Below are positions 9,185 through 18,214 of a stretch of DNA of 64,000 nt, one piece after another. The stretch is from NCBI GenBank assembly GCA_902596355.1, contig CACJTS010000006.1, positions 23,331 to 87,330 on the forward strand, read 5' to 3'. Origin of the DNA: an uncultured Pelagibacteraceae bacterium (GTDB lineage: Bacteria > Pseudomonadota > Alphaproteobacteria > Pelagibacterales > Pelagibacteraceae). The notes under the pieces are model-generated. The model searched no databases. It saw only the letters and a program-made list of their open reading frames with translations, and was not told the DNA's origin. A program made the position numbers and the translations under genes. Each line of letters opens with the position of its first letter. The stretch's first letter is position 1.

Positions 9185-9271
9185 ATCAAGAAACATTTTT
9201 AATGATGAATTAAACACTAATTAAAAATATAATTTTCTTGATGCACATAACATCATCATTTAAAAATGTTT
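9185..9271. promoter_or_regulatory. Paired inverted repeats in iolG-iolE divergent promoter region
   Basis: In the gap between divergent iolG and iolE, AAACATTTTTAATGATGA (9191-9208) is repeated in inverted orientation at 9253-9271 with a single extra T. A second inverted pair, ATCAAGAAA (9185-9193) and TTTCTTGAT (9234-9242), is perfect. The arrangement is consistent with operator sites for a dimeric repressor controlling both genes, or with DNA looping. The function is inferred; the repeats themselves are directly visible. Confidence 0.55.
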
Positions 9272-9290
9272 TAACTTTTTAATAAATTTT

Positions 9291-10193
9291 ATGTCGGTAA
9301 AATTAGGAATAGCACCAATTGCATGGAGTAACGATGATATGCCTGAATTGGGTGGCGATACTTCTTTAGAACAATGTTTGTCTGAAGCTAGTCAGGCAGG
9401 ATTTATTGGAATTGAGTCTGGTGGTAAATTTCCAAAAAAATCAGAAGAACTAATCCCTAAACTTAAAGAATTTAATCTAAATCTTTGCTCAGGTTGGTAT
9501 GGAGCTAATTTAAGAACAAATAGTATAGATGAAGAAAAAGATTTAATTCAAGATCAGCTTAAACTTTTTAAAGATTGTAATTCACCTTGTATGGTTTTTG
9601 CCGAAGTTTCTGGTTCAATTCAAGGAGATCCAGATCGAAAATTATCTACAAGACCTCAAATGGGTCTTGAAGAGTCAAAAAAATATTATGAAAAAATCTC
9701 AGAAATGGGAAAATATCTTGAAGATGAAGGTATGCCACTTGCTTATCATCATCATATGGGCACGATAATAGAGACTGAAGAGGATACGGTAAGACTACTT
9801 GAAAACACACATGATAGTGTAAAACTTACATTAGATACTGGCCACATGTTATTTGCTCAGGGAGACTCTTTAAAAATATTAAATGATTTTAGCGAAAGAT
9901 TAATTCATATGCATTGTAAGGATATTAGAAAAAGTGTCTTGGAAAAATCTTTAAAAGAAGACTTAAGTTTTAGAGGGGCATTTTTAGAAGGTGCATTTAC
10001 AGTTCCAGGTGATGGATGTATTGATTACAAGCCATTGTTTGATGTATTGAAGAAAAAAAATTATTCTGGATGGTTGGTAGTAGAGGCGGAACAAGATCCT
10101 GAAAAAGCAAACCCATATGAATACGCAAAAATAGGTTACAAGTATTTAACTGAAACTTTAAATCTTAGTGGTATCGAGCTTTATAAAAGCTAA
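9291..10193 (+). CDS. iolE: Myo-inosose-2 dehydratase-like protein (IolE family, TIM barrel)
   Basis: Xylose-isomerase-like TIM-barrel protein of 300 residues. The opening GIAPIAWSNDDMPELGGDTS closely matches the IolE signature. Further metal-binding or active-site blocks are VFAEVSGSI, HHHMGT, LDTGHM, HMHCKDI and VVEAEQDP. IolE dehydrates 2-keto-myo-inositol (and possibly 1-keto-inositol) to 3D-(3,5/4)-trihydroxycyclohexane-1,2-dione, the substrate of IolD at 24.9 kb. Divergent from iolG. ATG start at 9291. No signal peptide; cytoplasmic. Confidence 0.88.
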   Translation: MSVKLGIAPIAWSNDDMPELGGDTSLEQCLSEASQAGFIGIESGGKFPKKSEELIPKLKEFNLNLCSGWYGANLRTNSIDEEKDLIQDQLKLFKDCNSPCMVFAEVSGSIQGDPDRKLSTRPQMGLEESKKYYEKISEMGKYLEDEGMPLAYHHHMGTIIETEEDTVRLLENTHDSVKLTLDTGHMLFAQGDSLKILNDFSERLIHMHCKDIRKSVLEKSLKEDLSFRGAFLEGAFTVPGDGCIDYKPLFDVLKKKNYSGWLVVEAEQDPEKANPYEYAKIGYKYLTETLNLSGIELYKS

Positions 10194-10214
10194 CTTTTAA
10201 AACAATATATCTTA

Positions 10215-11180
10215 CTACAATCTTACAATTTTTGATTTTTCTAATGTATCATCGAAATAATCAATTATATTTTGAATTGTTTCTACACCCATTCTTGTCA
10301 TACATTCGTCAGTAAAAGCAGCAGTATGTGGACTTAAATAAACTTTATCATTTTTTAAAAGAGGATTATCATTTTCTGGTGGTTCTTTTTTGAATACATC
10401 AATTCCTGCTCCAAAAATTAAATCTTCATTTAAAGCTTTATTAAGATCTTCTTCATTTATAATTCCACCTCTAGCAGCATTAATGATGATACAATTTTTC
10501 TTCATTGTTTTAAGCAAATTATAATTAATAAGGTTTTCTGTTTTGTCTGTTAAAGGCATGTGTAGAGATATTACATCCATTGTTTTTATTGCCTCTTCAA
10601 TATTATTAACTTTTTTACCACCAAGCTTCTCTATTATATCTTTATCTACAAATGGATCATAGACGTAAACATTCATTTCAAATCCCAAACACCTTTTAAT
10701 TAGTGCTTTACCTATTCTACCAAATCCCATAATTAGGAAATTTTTTTTCCATACTTCAATGGTTTTAGGTAATTTATTTCTGTCCTTAAAATTACCTTCT
10801 TTAACTGTCGTATGATAAAGTTCTCTTCTTTTTGCAATATTTAGCAGGACAAACATAACATGCTCAGCAACTGTAACTGCATTTGCATTAGCTGTAATAG
10901 CAATTTTTATATCTCTTTCTTTAGCTGTTTTTAAATCAATATTATCGTAGCCAACCCCATGTCTAGAAATTATTTTAAGATTTTTTGCTTCATTAATTAC
11001 CTCACCTGATAATTTTGCTATTCTAATTGAAGCGCCATCACAATCTTTTATTTTAGATTTTAAATTTTCTACAGAGGTGTCATCTGTTACTTCAACATCA
11101 AAGTTAGGGTGGTTATTAATTAATTCCATACCTTTTTCATGGACTTTTTGAATAATCAATATCTTTTTTTTATTACTCAT
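10215..11180 (-). CDS. D-2-hydroxyacid dehydrogenase (phosphoglycerate dehydrogenase-like)
   Basis: NAD-dependent dehydrogenase of 321 residues. The N-terminal flavodoxin-like half is followed by the Rossmann motif MGFGRIGKAL. Catalytic residues sit in NAARGGIINE (Arg), GIDVFKKEPPEN (Glu) and LSPHTAAFTDE (His). It lacks the ACT-type C-terminal regulatory domain of many SerA proteins, so it is a short D-isomer hydroxyacid dehydrogenase of glycerate, phosphoglycerate or another 2-hydroxyacid. It lies between iolE and a TRAP transporter, suggesting a carboxylic-acid substrate brought in by TRAP. A second family member is at 17.3 kb. Confidence 0.85.
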   Translation of the reverse strand: MSNKKKILIIQKVHEKGMELINNHPNFDVEVTDDTSVENLKSKIKDCDGASIRIAKLSGEVINEAKNLKIISRHGVGYDNIDLKTAKERDIKIAITANANAVTVAEHVMFVLLNIAKRRELYHTTVKEGNFKDRNKLPKTIEVWKKNFLIMGFGRIGKALIKRCLGFEMNVYVYDPFVDKDIIEKLGGKKVNNIEEAIKTMDVISLHMPLTDKTENLINYNLLKTMKKNCIIINAARGGIINEEDLNKALNEDLIFGAGIDVFKKEPPENDNPLLKNDKVYLSPHTAAFTDECMTRMGVETIQNIIDYFDDTLEKSKIVRL

Positions 11181-11291
11181 AATTGTATATAAATTTTTTA
11201 GAGAGCATTTTTAATACGAGAATTATTATATAAAGTAAATTAGTTTTTTGATTAAAGTTGTATTTATTTAATAATTAAAATAAATTTAGCT

Positions 11292-11888
11292 GTGAATTTG
11301 ACAATTAATATTCTCCTATTTGTTTTTAATACCCTTGAGAAAATAAATACTTTTTTTTTAAGAATTGGCAGACAATTTGCATGGATAGCAATACTCTTGA
11401 TGGTGATTGTTATCTTGGTACAAGTATTTTTTAGGTATGTATTAAATAATGCACTGCCGTGGCCTGATGAGGTTGCTAGATTTTTGATGTTATGGATGAC
11501 AGGACTGATCGTACCTTCTGCTTATAGATGGGGCGGATTTGTTTCTATTGATTTATTAGAGAGATTTTTACCAAAACTTATATCAACTTTTTTAACTTTG
11601 TTTTTATTAATTGTATCTCTTTTTGTATTAGTTATAGGTTTAGAATTAGGTTTTAAACATATTAATGCAGGATGGATATTTAATTCTTCTTCGATAAAAA
11701 TTCCTTTTCATTTAATTGGTGGAAAAGCAGAACCAATAAAATTAGCTTGGATGTATATGTCATTACCAGTTGGTATTATTTTTTTAATATCTGTGAATAT
11801 TGAATTAATTTTGAGAAATATTCTTACTAATTTTACAAAGTTAGATTTACCTGAAGATTACGATAAACAAAAGTTGGAGACACAATAA
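11292..11888 (+). CDS. dctQ: TRAP transporter small permease (DctQ)
   Basis: Membrane protein of 198 residues with four hydrophobic spans; the NALPWPDEVARFLMLWMTG segment is the DctQ signature. It uses a GTG start at 11292. The stop overlaps the ATG of the DctM gene by one base, so the two are translationally coupled. With DctM it forms the membrane complex of a sodium-driven tripartite (TRAP) importer for organic or sugar acids. The basic C-terminal tail is longer than the membrane core requires. Confidence 0.9.
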   Translation: MNLTINILLFVFNTLEKINTFFLRIGRQFAWIAILLMVIVILVQVFFRYVLNNALPWPDEVARFLMLWMTGLIVPSAYRWGGFVSIDLLERFLPKLISTFLTLFLLIVSLFVLVIGLELGFKHINAGWIFNSSSIKIPFHLIGGKAEPIKLAWMYMSLPVGIIFLISVNIELILRNILTNFTKLDLPEDYDKQKLETQ

Positions 11889-13177
11889 TGTTAGTTTGGT
11901 TTCTTCCTTTGTTTTTATTATTTTTATTAATTGGTTTACCAGTATTTTTTGGTTTGTTAGCGGCACCAGGAATTTTACTTTGGTTAAATGATCAGGCCAG
12001 AGATGGTGCAATGCTTTATAGAAATATTTATAATGGAATTGATAGCTTCCCTTTGATGGCAATTCCATTTTTTATGTTAGCAGGGGAGTTAATGAACAGA
12101 GGAGGAATAACCCATCGACTTGTAGAGTTTAGTCAAGCGATGATGGGTCACTTAAAAGGTGGATTGGCTCATGTCAATGTACTAACTTCAATGTTGTTTG
12201 CTGGTTTATCTGGTTCAGCTGTAGCTGATACTTCAGCAATTGGATCAATGCTTATTCCTGCAATGGAAAAACAAGGATATACAAAAAAATTTGCAGCAGC
12301 TATTACTGCAGCTAGTTCAGTAATCGGACCCATAATTCCACCCTCAGGGATAATGATTATTTATGCGTATGTAATGGGTGAAAGTGTTGCAGCATTATTT
12401 TTAGCAGGAATTGTACCTGGTATTTTAGTAGGAGTTAGTTTGATGGTCACAATAAAATTTATGGCCAAGAGATATAATTTTCCAGCAGTGACAGAAAAAA
12501 CAACCTGGGGTCAAAGAGGTAAGGCATCTCTAAAAGCTTTTTTTCCTTTGATGACACCAGTAATAATTTTAGGTGGTATTCTTGGTGGAATTTTTACACC
12601 AACAGAAGCATCAGCTGTAGCAGCTGCTTACGCAATGTTTATCGGTCTATTTGTTTTAAAATCATTGAAATGGAAAGATGTTCCTAAAGTGATGACAAAA
12701 GCAGCGATGGTATCTTCCGTTGTACTTCTTTTAGTTGGTGCTGCAATGGCTTTTAAAACTGTAGTTAGCTTATCTCATGCACCTGAGCATCTTGCTGCGT
12801 TCGTTTTAGGATTAACTGATAACCCGTATGTTTTATTGTTTCTTATAAATATTTTATTATTTGTTGTTGGAATGTTTTTAGATGCAGGCCCAGCGATAAT
12901 TATCTTAGGACCAATTCTTGGACCAGTTTTTGTTGAGCTAGGAGTTCATCCTGTGCATTTTGCAATAATAATGTCGGTTAATTTGACAGTCGGTTTAGCA
13001 ACTCCACCTATGGGTCTTGTACTATTTGTTGCATCTTCTGTTTCTGGGGAAAGAGTTGAAACAATAGCAAAAGCTATATTGCCATTCCTGGCAGTTGAAG
13101 CTATAGTTATATTTTTAATAACATATTTTCCATCAATCTCGATGACAATTCCTTTGCTTACTGGATTCGCAAAGTAA
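11888..13177 (+). CDS. dctM: TRAP transporter large permease (DctM)
   Basis: Large permease of 429 residues with 11-12 hydrophobic spans. Signature blocks are MAIPFFMLAGELM, GLSGSAVADTSAIGS, GPIIPPSG, FTPTEASAVAAAYA and VNLTVGLATPPMG. It provides the substrate and Na+ translocation pathway. The gene overlaps the end of dctQ by one base. The binding protein DctP follows after 90 bases. Confidence 0.95.
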   Translation: MLVWFLPLFLLFLLIGLPVFFGLLAAPGILLWLNDQARDGAMLYRNIYNGIDSFPLMAIPFFMLAGELMNRGGITHRLVEFSQAMMGHLKGGLAHVNVLTSMLFAGLSGSAVADTSAIGSMLIPAMEKQGYTKKFAAAITAASSVIGPIIPPSGIMIIYAYVMGESVAALFLAGIVPGILVGVSLMVTIKFMAKRYNFPAVTEKTTWGQRGKASLKAFFPLMTPVIILGGILGGIFTPTEASAVAAAYAMFIGLFVLKSLKWKDVPKVMTKAAMVSSVVLLLVGAAMAFKTVVSLSHAPEHLAAFVLGLTDNPYVLLFLINILLFVVGMFLDAGPAIIILGPILGPVFVELGVHPVHFAIIMSVNLTVGLATPPMGLVLFVASSVSGERVETIAKAILPFLAVEAIVIFLITYFPSISMTIPLLTGFAK

Positions 13178-13267
13178 ATTTCAATATTTTTTTACTAGTC
13201 GATAGACTCTCTAATTCAATTTAAGTATAGTTTTCATACATAAATATTTAATGAGAGGGAAATAATT

Positions 13268-14320
13268 ATGAGTAAAATAATAAAATCATTTTTTTCATTG
13301 TTATTCTTAATTAGTTTTACTGCATCTGTTTCAGCTGCAGATTATAACTTGAGAATGACAATGAACTCTAATGATCAAGATGAAGATTATGATGGTGCTG
13401 TAGTATTTAAAAACTACGTAGAAGCAGCTTCAAATGGAAAAATAGCTGTAGAACTATTTGTAGGAACGCAGCTTTGTTCAAAAGGCGCTGAGTGTTTACA
13501 AGGTGTATCTGATGGAAGTATAGATATTTACATTTCTACTTCTGGAGGTGCAGCAGGTGTATTCCCATATGTTCAAGTTTTAGATTTACCTTATCTAATG
13601 GCTGATGACAGAATTGCTGAAGATGTAATGCAAGGTGATTTTGTAAGAACAATGAGAAAAATGGCTCTAAAAGATTCTAATGATTCAATCAGATTGATGA
13701 CAATTGGAAATACTGGTGGATGGAGAAATTTTGCTAACACAAAAAGAAGAGTTGCAAACCCATCTGACATGAAAGGTTTAAAAATCAGAACAGTTGTAGC
13801 TGATTTACCCCAGGAACTTGTAAGGGCATTAGGTGCATCTCCAACTCCTATTCCATGGCCTGAATTATTTACATCATTTCAAACTGGTGTAGTTGAAGGT
13901 TCTAAAAATGGAATTACTGACATTATGAACATGAAGTTTCCTGATGCAGGTCTAAAATATGTTACTTTAGACGGTCATGCATACATGGGAGCATTATGGT
14001 GGATGAACAATGCAAAATATCAATCCATGTCAACAGATCTTAAAAAAGTAGTGACTGATGGTTTCTATGCTTTGCAGCAAGCAACTTTTGCTTCTCCTAA
14101 GAGAAAATCAATTAAAGCTTACGAAGACTTTGTAGCAGGTGGTGGAGATTTATATGTTCCAACGCCCGATCAAAAAGCTAGTTTTAAAAAAGAAGCTAGC
14201 CCAGTATATGATTGGTTTAAAGCCAATGTTAAAGGTGGAAAAGAAATTTTCAACGCTTTAACTAAGGCAGTAGCTAAAGCAGAGAAAAAAGCATCGAGCG
14301 CATACAAAAAAGATTTGTAA
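13268..14320 (+). CDS. dctP: TRAP transporter substrate-binding protein (DctP)
   Basis: Periplasmic binding protein of 350 residues. A signal peptide with Lys n-region and cleavage after SVSAA is clear. DctP-family blocks include LPYLMADD, the GNTGGWRNFAN segment, GLKIRT (the conserved carboxylate-binding Arg) and FQTGVVEGSKNG. TRAP receptors bind C4-dicarboxylates, sialic acid, sugar acids or 2-oxo acids; the ligand is unresolved here. A strong GAGGGA Shine-Dalgarno precedes the ATG. Followed by a hairpin at 14333. Confidence 0.92.
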   Translation: MSKIIKSFFSLLFLISFTASVSAADYNLRMTMNSNDQDEDYDGAVVFKNYVEAASNGKIAVELFVGTQLCSKGAECLQGVSDGSIDIYISTSGGAAGVFPYVQVLDLPYLMADDRIAEDVMQGDFVRTMRKMALKDSNDSIRLMTIGNTGGWRNFANTKRRVANPSDMKGLKIRTVVADLPQELVRALGASPTPIPWPELFTSFQTGVVEGSKNGITDIMNMKFPDAGLKYVTLDGHAYMGALWWMNNAKYQSMSTDLKKVVTDGFYALQQATFASPKRKSIKAYEDFVAGGGDLYVPTPDQKASFKKEASPVYDWFKANVKGGKEIFNALTKAVAKAEKKASSAYKKDL

Positions 14321-14332
14321 TTTCACATTAAT

Positions 14333-14364
14333 ATAATGGGGCGGATTTTGGTTCGCCTCATTAT
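14333..14364. terminator. Bidirectional hairpin between dctP and convergent sel1-like gene
   Basis: ATAATGGGGCG (14333-14343) pairs with CGCCTCATTAT (14354-14364) as an 11-bp stem with one G-U wobble around a 10-base loop. No U tract follows on either strand. Its place between convergent genes, overlapping the sel1-like stop codon, suggests a bidirectional terminator or mRNA-stabilising hairpin. Confidence 0.65.
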
Positions 14365-14831
14365 CTAAAAGGATATATCCAGGATTTATAATCTTTTATG
14401 AGAATATGAGCTTTTTCAATTTGTTCAGGAGTCATTTTTTTAATAACTTCTTCCTGAGAAATTGCAGCATCAGGATCTCCACCAATAGCAGACAAACCGT
14501 ACCACATATAAGCTCTAACAAGATCAGGAGCAGGGAGTCCTCTACCAATTTCGTAATACCACCCAACACCAGATTGAGCACCAGGATGACCTTTCATAGA
14601 GGATCTGAGATACCATTCAAAAGCTCTAACATCATCTCTTTCAACACCAAGACCCATAGCGTACATAATCCCAATAAGTTCTTCAGCATCAGCATTACCA
14701 GATCTAGCTGCTGGGATAAGTTCCTCCATAGCTTCTTTAAATTTTCCTTCTTCCATCAAATCTCGAGCATTTTCTATTTCTGCAAAAACTATAGACGGAA
14801 GAAACAAAAGTATAAAAAGATATTTAATCAT
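14361..14831 (-). CDS. Secreted Sel1-repeat (TPR-like) protein
   Basis: 156-residue protein with a signal peptide (MIKYLFILLFLPSIVFA). About three Sel1 repeats follow: GNADAEELIGIMYAMGLGVE, GHPGAQSGVGWYYEIGRGL and GGDPDAAISQEEV regions. Sel1 repeats form an alpha-solenoid for protein-protein contacts, often in the periplasm. No enzyme motif. The gene is head-to-head with the diheme peroxidase gene; their predicted starts abut or overlap. Confidence 0.85.
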   Translation of the reverse strand: MIKYLFILLFLPSIVFAEIENARDLMEEGKFKEAMEELIPAARSGNADAEELIGIMYAMGLGVERDDVRAFEWYLRSSMKGHPGAQSGVGWYYEIGRGLPAPDLVRAYMWYGLSAIGGDPDAAISQEEVIKKMTPEQIEKAHILIKDYKSWIYPFR

Positions 14832-16169
14832 TTAAAAATAATAATATTTATAATTCCATTTTTAATTTCAGTAAATAAAACTTACGCAATTGATTTACCA
14901 AAACCATTAAAGAGCGAAGATTTCCATGAAGTTGATATAGAAAAAGTTAAAATTGGAAGACTATTATTTCACGATAAAATTTTATCTGCAAATCGAAACA
15001 TTGCTTGCGCAACCTGCCATAGTCATGATCAAGGAGGTTCAGATGGACTTTCTTTAGGTATTGGTGAAGGAGGTCAAGGTATAGGATTAGAGAGAACTGC
15101 AGGTGAGGGCGATGATAAAATAAAAAAACGAATTCCAAGAAATGCTTTAGCTTTATGGAATTTAGGATTTAAAGACATTACTACTTTGTTACATGATGGA
15201 AGAGTAACTAAATCGAATATATTTGGTAACGGTTTTAATACACCTGCTCAAGAAGCTCTTCCTAAAGGACTTGATAATATAGTTGCAGTTCAAGCTTTAT
15301 TTCCGATGACTAGACAGTTTGAGATGGCAGGAAATCCAGGTGAAAATGAAATTATAGGTTTGGTCTCAAAAGTTGGAAAAGATAGTATGAGAATTGATAG
15401 AGTTTGGCCTGTAATTACCCACAGGATCAGAGGAATTCCAGAATATGTTGAATTATTTAATAATGCTTTTGATGATGTAAACAGCGCCTTAGATATTAAC
15501 ATTACACACATTGTTAATTCGATTGCTGCATTTGAAATTCATGAATGGACATCTTTCGACTCTCCCTTTGATGAATATTTAAATGGAGATAAACAAGCTT
15601 TAACTTTAAAGCAAATAAATGGGATGAATTTATTTTATGGAAAAGCAAACTGTAGTTCTTGTCATTCAGGATCTTTGTTGTCAGATCAAAAATTTCATTC
15701 AATAGGAATTCCCCAATTTGGTCCTGGAAGGACACGTCCTTTTGATCCTTATGCACGTGACGTTGGACGAATGGTCGAAACGGACAATATAAACGATATG
15801 TATAAATTTAAAACGCCAGCATTAAGAAACGTTTCTTTAACAGCTCCCTACGGTCATAATGGTGCTTATCCAACTTTAAAATCAATAATTAAGCATCATT
15901 TAAATCCAATAAAAATGAATAAGAATTGGAAACCTGAATATGCAAATTTACCTAAGGCACCTTGGTTAGAAGAAATTGATTTCGTAACTTTTTCAGACAA
16001 AAGGGAACAAGACAGAATTCTCTCAAGCATTGACATACAGCCTATAGAATTGAATGATAAAGAAATTGATGAACTTGTTTCTTTTCTCGAATCTTTAACT
16101 GGCAGAAGTGGAAATCAGAGACCGCTAGGTAAACCAGATAAAGTGCCAAGTGGGCTAAGTATTGATTAA
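14820..16169 (+). CDS. Diheme cytochrome c peroxidase / MauG-like protein
   Basis: Periplasmic diheme protein with two CXXCH heme sites (CATCHSHDQGG near the N-terminus and CSSCHSGSL in the second domain). Its C-terminal segment GRTRPFDPYARDVGRM and FKTPALRNVSLTAPYGHNGAYPTL is the CCP/MauG pattern. A hydrophobic signal segment ending in KTYA precedes the mature start. No ATG/GTG/TTG lies near this signal sequence. The start is placed provisionally at ATA 14820, which gives a Lys-containing n-region; ATA 14838 is an alternative. The frame stays open upstream to 14406, but that stretch is antisense to the Sel1 gene and not protein-like. Role: H2O2 reduction or protein/substrate oxidation. Confidence 0.82.
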   Translation: MFNHLKIIIFIIPFLISVNKTYAIDLPKPLKSEDFHEVDIEKVKIGRLLFHDKILSANRNIACATCHSHDQGGSDGLSLGIGEGGQGIGLERTAGEGDDKIKKRIPRNALALWNLGFKDITTLLHDGRVTKSNIFGNGFNTPAQEALPKGLDNIVAVQALFPMTRQFEMAGNPGENEIIGLVSKVGKDSMRIDRVWPVITHRIRGIPEYVELFNNAFDDVNSALDINITHIVNSIAAFEIHEWTSFDSPFDEYLNGDKQALTLKQINGMNLFYGKANCSSCHSGSLLSDQKFHSIGIPQFGPGRTRPFDPYARDVGRMVETDNINDMYKFKTPALRNVSLTAPYGHNGAYPTLKSIIKHHLNPIKMNKNWKPEYANLPKAPWLEEIDFVTFSDKREQDRILSSIDIQPIELNDKEIDELVSFLESLTGRSGNQRPLGKPDKVPSGLSID

Positions 16170-16199
16170 GTTTTTAAATTAAACTGATACAAACAGAAT

Positions 16200-17282
16200 A
16201 TGAAAAAAATAAAATATGGAATTATTGGAGCAGGGACAATGGCTCGAGAACATATTTTGAATATATCATTAATTGATAATGCCGAAGTAGTTGCACTTGC
16301 TGATCCTCATGAAGATTCATTAAATCAGTGTAAAGAAATTCTAAAAACAAAAGTTTTATGTTTTAAAAATCATTTAGAAATGATTGAGAAAAATATTGTT
16401 GATGTATACTTAATTTCATCTCCTAACTTTACTCATATAGAAATCTTGAAAGATGTAATCAAAACTAAAAAACACATATTAGTAGAAAAACCATTATGCA
16501 CTAATACAAAAGATTGTTTAGAAATAAGAAAACTTACAAAAGATTATCCTTCAGTATTTTGGACTGCGATGGAGTATAGATATATGCCACCAGTTTCAAA
16601 GTTTGTTAATGAAATTCATAATAATAAAATTGGTGATTTAAAAACTTTAACCATAAGGGAACATAGATTTCCTTTTTTAAAAAAAGTAAATGATTGGAAT
16701 CGTTTTGAGGAAAATACTGGTGGTACACTTGTTGAAAAATGCTGTCATTTCTTTGATTTAATGAGATTGATTATCCAAAGTAAGCCACTCAGTGTTTATG
16801 CAAGTGGTGGTCAAGACGTTAATCATTTAGATGAAGTGTATAATGGTAAAAAACCAGACATCATTGATAATGCTTATGTGATTGTAAATTTTGAAAATGG
16901 AGCAAGGAGTTTGCTTGAGCTTTGTATGTTTGCAGAAAATTCTGACATGCAAGAAGAGCTTGTAGCCACAGGAAATAAAGGAAAAATTGAAACCTCAGTC
17001 CCCTCGGATGATTCAGGTAAAACCTCATCAAATATAAGAATTGGAATGAGAGATGGTAAAACACACATCGAAAATATTGAAGTAGATAAAAAAATTCTTG
17101 AGGCTGGCCACCATCATGGATCTACTTACTACGAACACTTAGCTTTTTTGAAAGCTATTAAAAGTAATTCAGATCCAGAGGTTTCATTAGAAGATGGTTT
17201 AATTGCTGTTGCTGTGGGAGAGGCTGCAGAGCAATCAATAAAACAAGGTCGATTAATAAATCTAGAAGAAATAATTAGCTAA
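16200..17282 (+). CDS. Gfo/Idh/MocA family oxidoreductase
   Basis: NAD(P)-dependent oxidoreductase of 360 residues. The Rossmann motif is IGAGTMAREH and the family EKPLC motif follows. GGTLVEKCCHFFDLMRL lies where the catalytic Lys/His/Asp segment is expected. HHHGSTYYEHLAFLKAI is near the C-terminus. Such enzymes oxidise hydroxyls of inositols, glucose-fructose or amino sugars. The stop codon shares an 8-base palindrome with the stop of the convergent hydroxyacid dehydrogenase gene. Substrate unknown. Confidence 0.88.
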   Translation: MKKIKYGIIGAGTMAREHILNISLIDNAEVVALADPHEDSLNQCKEILKTKVLCFKNHLEMIEKNIVDVYLISSPNFTHIEILKDVIKTKKHILVEKPLCTNTKDCLEIRKLTKDYPSVFWTAMEYRYMPPVSKFVNEIHNNKIGDLKTLTIREHRFPFLKKVNDWNRFEENTGGTLVEKCCHFFDLMRLIIQSKPLSVYASGGQDVNHLDEVYNGKKPDIIDNAYVIVNFENGARSLLELCMFAENSDMQEELVATGNKGKIETSVPSDDSGKTSSNIRIGMRDGKTHIENIEVDKKILEAGHHHGSTYYEHLAFLKAIKSNSDPEVSLEDGLIAVAVGEAAEQSIKQGRLINLEEIIS

Positions 17283-18198
17283 AAAAATCTGTAATTTTTT
17301 TAACTATAAAGTTACTTACTCTAATGTTTGACTCTGTTGTTACACCAGAAATATGAGGTGTTAATATACAATTCATACCTGGTTTTATTTTGTTATAAAA
17401 TTCACTCTCTATTGGTTCTTTTTCAAACACGTCTAGAGCAAAGCCAGAAATAATATTTTTATGGTAAGCTTCAATTAAATCACTCTCATTTACAATACCA
17501 CCTCTAGAGGTATTTATTATAATCGGTTTATTTTTCATTTGGGAAAATGACGATTTATTTATCATATTTTTAGTTTCATCTGTTAGGGGTAGATGTATTG
17601 AAATGATATCTGATTTTTCATATATCTCATTTAAACTTGATAATTTAGCATCAATTTCTTTATTATTTATTTCCTTAACATAAGGATCGTAAGCTAAAAT
17701 CTTTAAACCATTTTTTGAGGAATACTCAGCAACTTTTTTTCCAATTGTACCAAATCCTATTATTCCTAAATACTTTTGTTTTACTTCTATAGATTTAATG
17801 GTTGTTCTTGGCCATTCACCCTTGATAGTTCCGTTATGAAACATTGGAATTTTTTTAATAAGAGACATTGATGAAGAAACTACATATTCAGCAACAGAGT
17901 CTGCATTCATTCCTGTAGCTGGTTGAACATGAATATTTTTATTTTTGCAATATTCTGTATCAATATTGTCCAAACCAACACCCAACCTTCCAATAAATTT
18001 TAATTTAAATGCATTTTTTAAAATATCTAAATTTACTTGAGTTTTATTTCTTACAATTAGACCATCATAGTCTCCAATTATTTTTATTATTTCTTTTTCA
18101 TCTTCACATAATTTTTCATCGTAGTTAACATCAAATTTTTTATTTAAATTTTCTAAACTATTTTGGTTGATGAATTCAGTAATTAAAATTTTAGTCAT
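17275..18198 (-). CDS. D-2-hydroxyacid dehydrogenase
   Basis: 307-residue dehydrogenase with the Rossmann motif IGFGTIGKKV and catalytic residues in NTSRGGIVNE (Arg), ALDVFEKEPIE (Glu) and LTPHISGVTTE (His). Shorter than and clearly distinct from the enzyme at 10.2 kb. It is the last gene of a minus-strand cluster with two Fe(II)/2-oxoglutarate oxygenases and a PanE-like reductase, so it probably handles a 2-oxo/2-hydroxy acid made or used by that group. Separated from the PhyH gene by 16 bases. Confidence 0.85.
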   Translation of the reverse strand: MTKILITEFINQNSLENLNKKFDVNYDEKLCEDEKEIIKIIGDYDGLIVRNKTQVNLDILKNAFKLKFIGRLGVGLDNIDTEYCKNKNIHVQPATGMNADSVAEYVVSSSMSLIKKIPMFHNGTIKGEWPRTTIKSIEVKQKYLGIIGFGTIGKKVAEYSSKNGLKILAYDPYVKEINNKEIDAKLSSLNEIYEKSDIISIHLPLTDETKNMINKSSFSQMKNKPIIINTSRGGIVNESDLIEAYHKNIISGFALDVFEKEPIESEFYNKIKPGMNCILTPHISGVTTESNIRVSNFIVKKITDFFS

Positions 18199-18214
18199 TA
18201 ATTTTTTATAAATA

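Noticed and set aside
14406..14819. Open frame extending the peroxidase gene upstream by ~138 codons
   Set aside because: It is codon-aligned antisense of the Sel1 gene, has low-complexity Phe/Ser/Asn content, and precedes a clear signal peptide.
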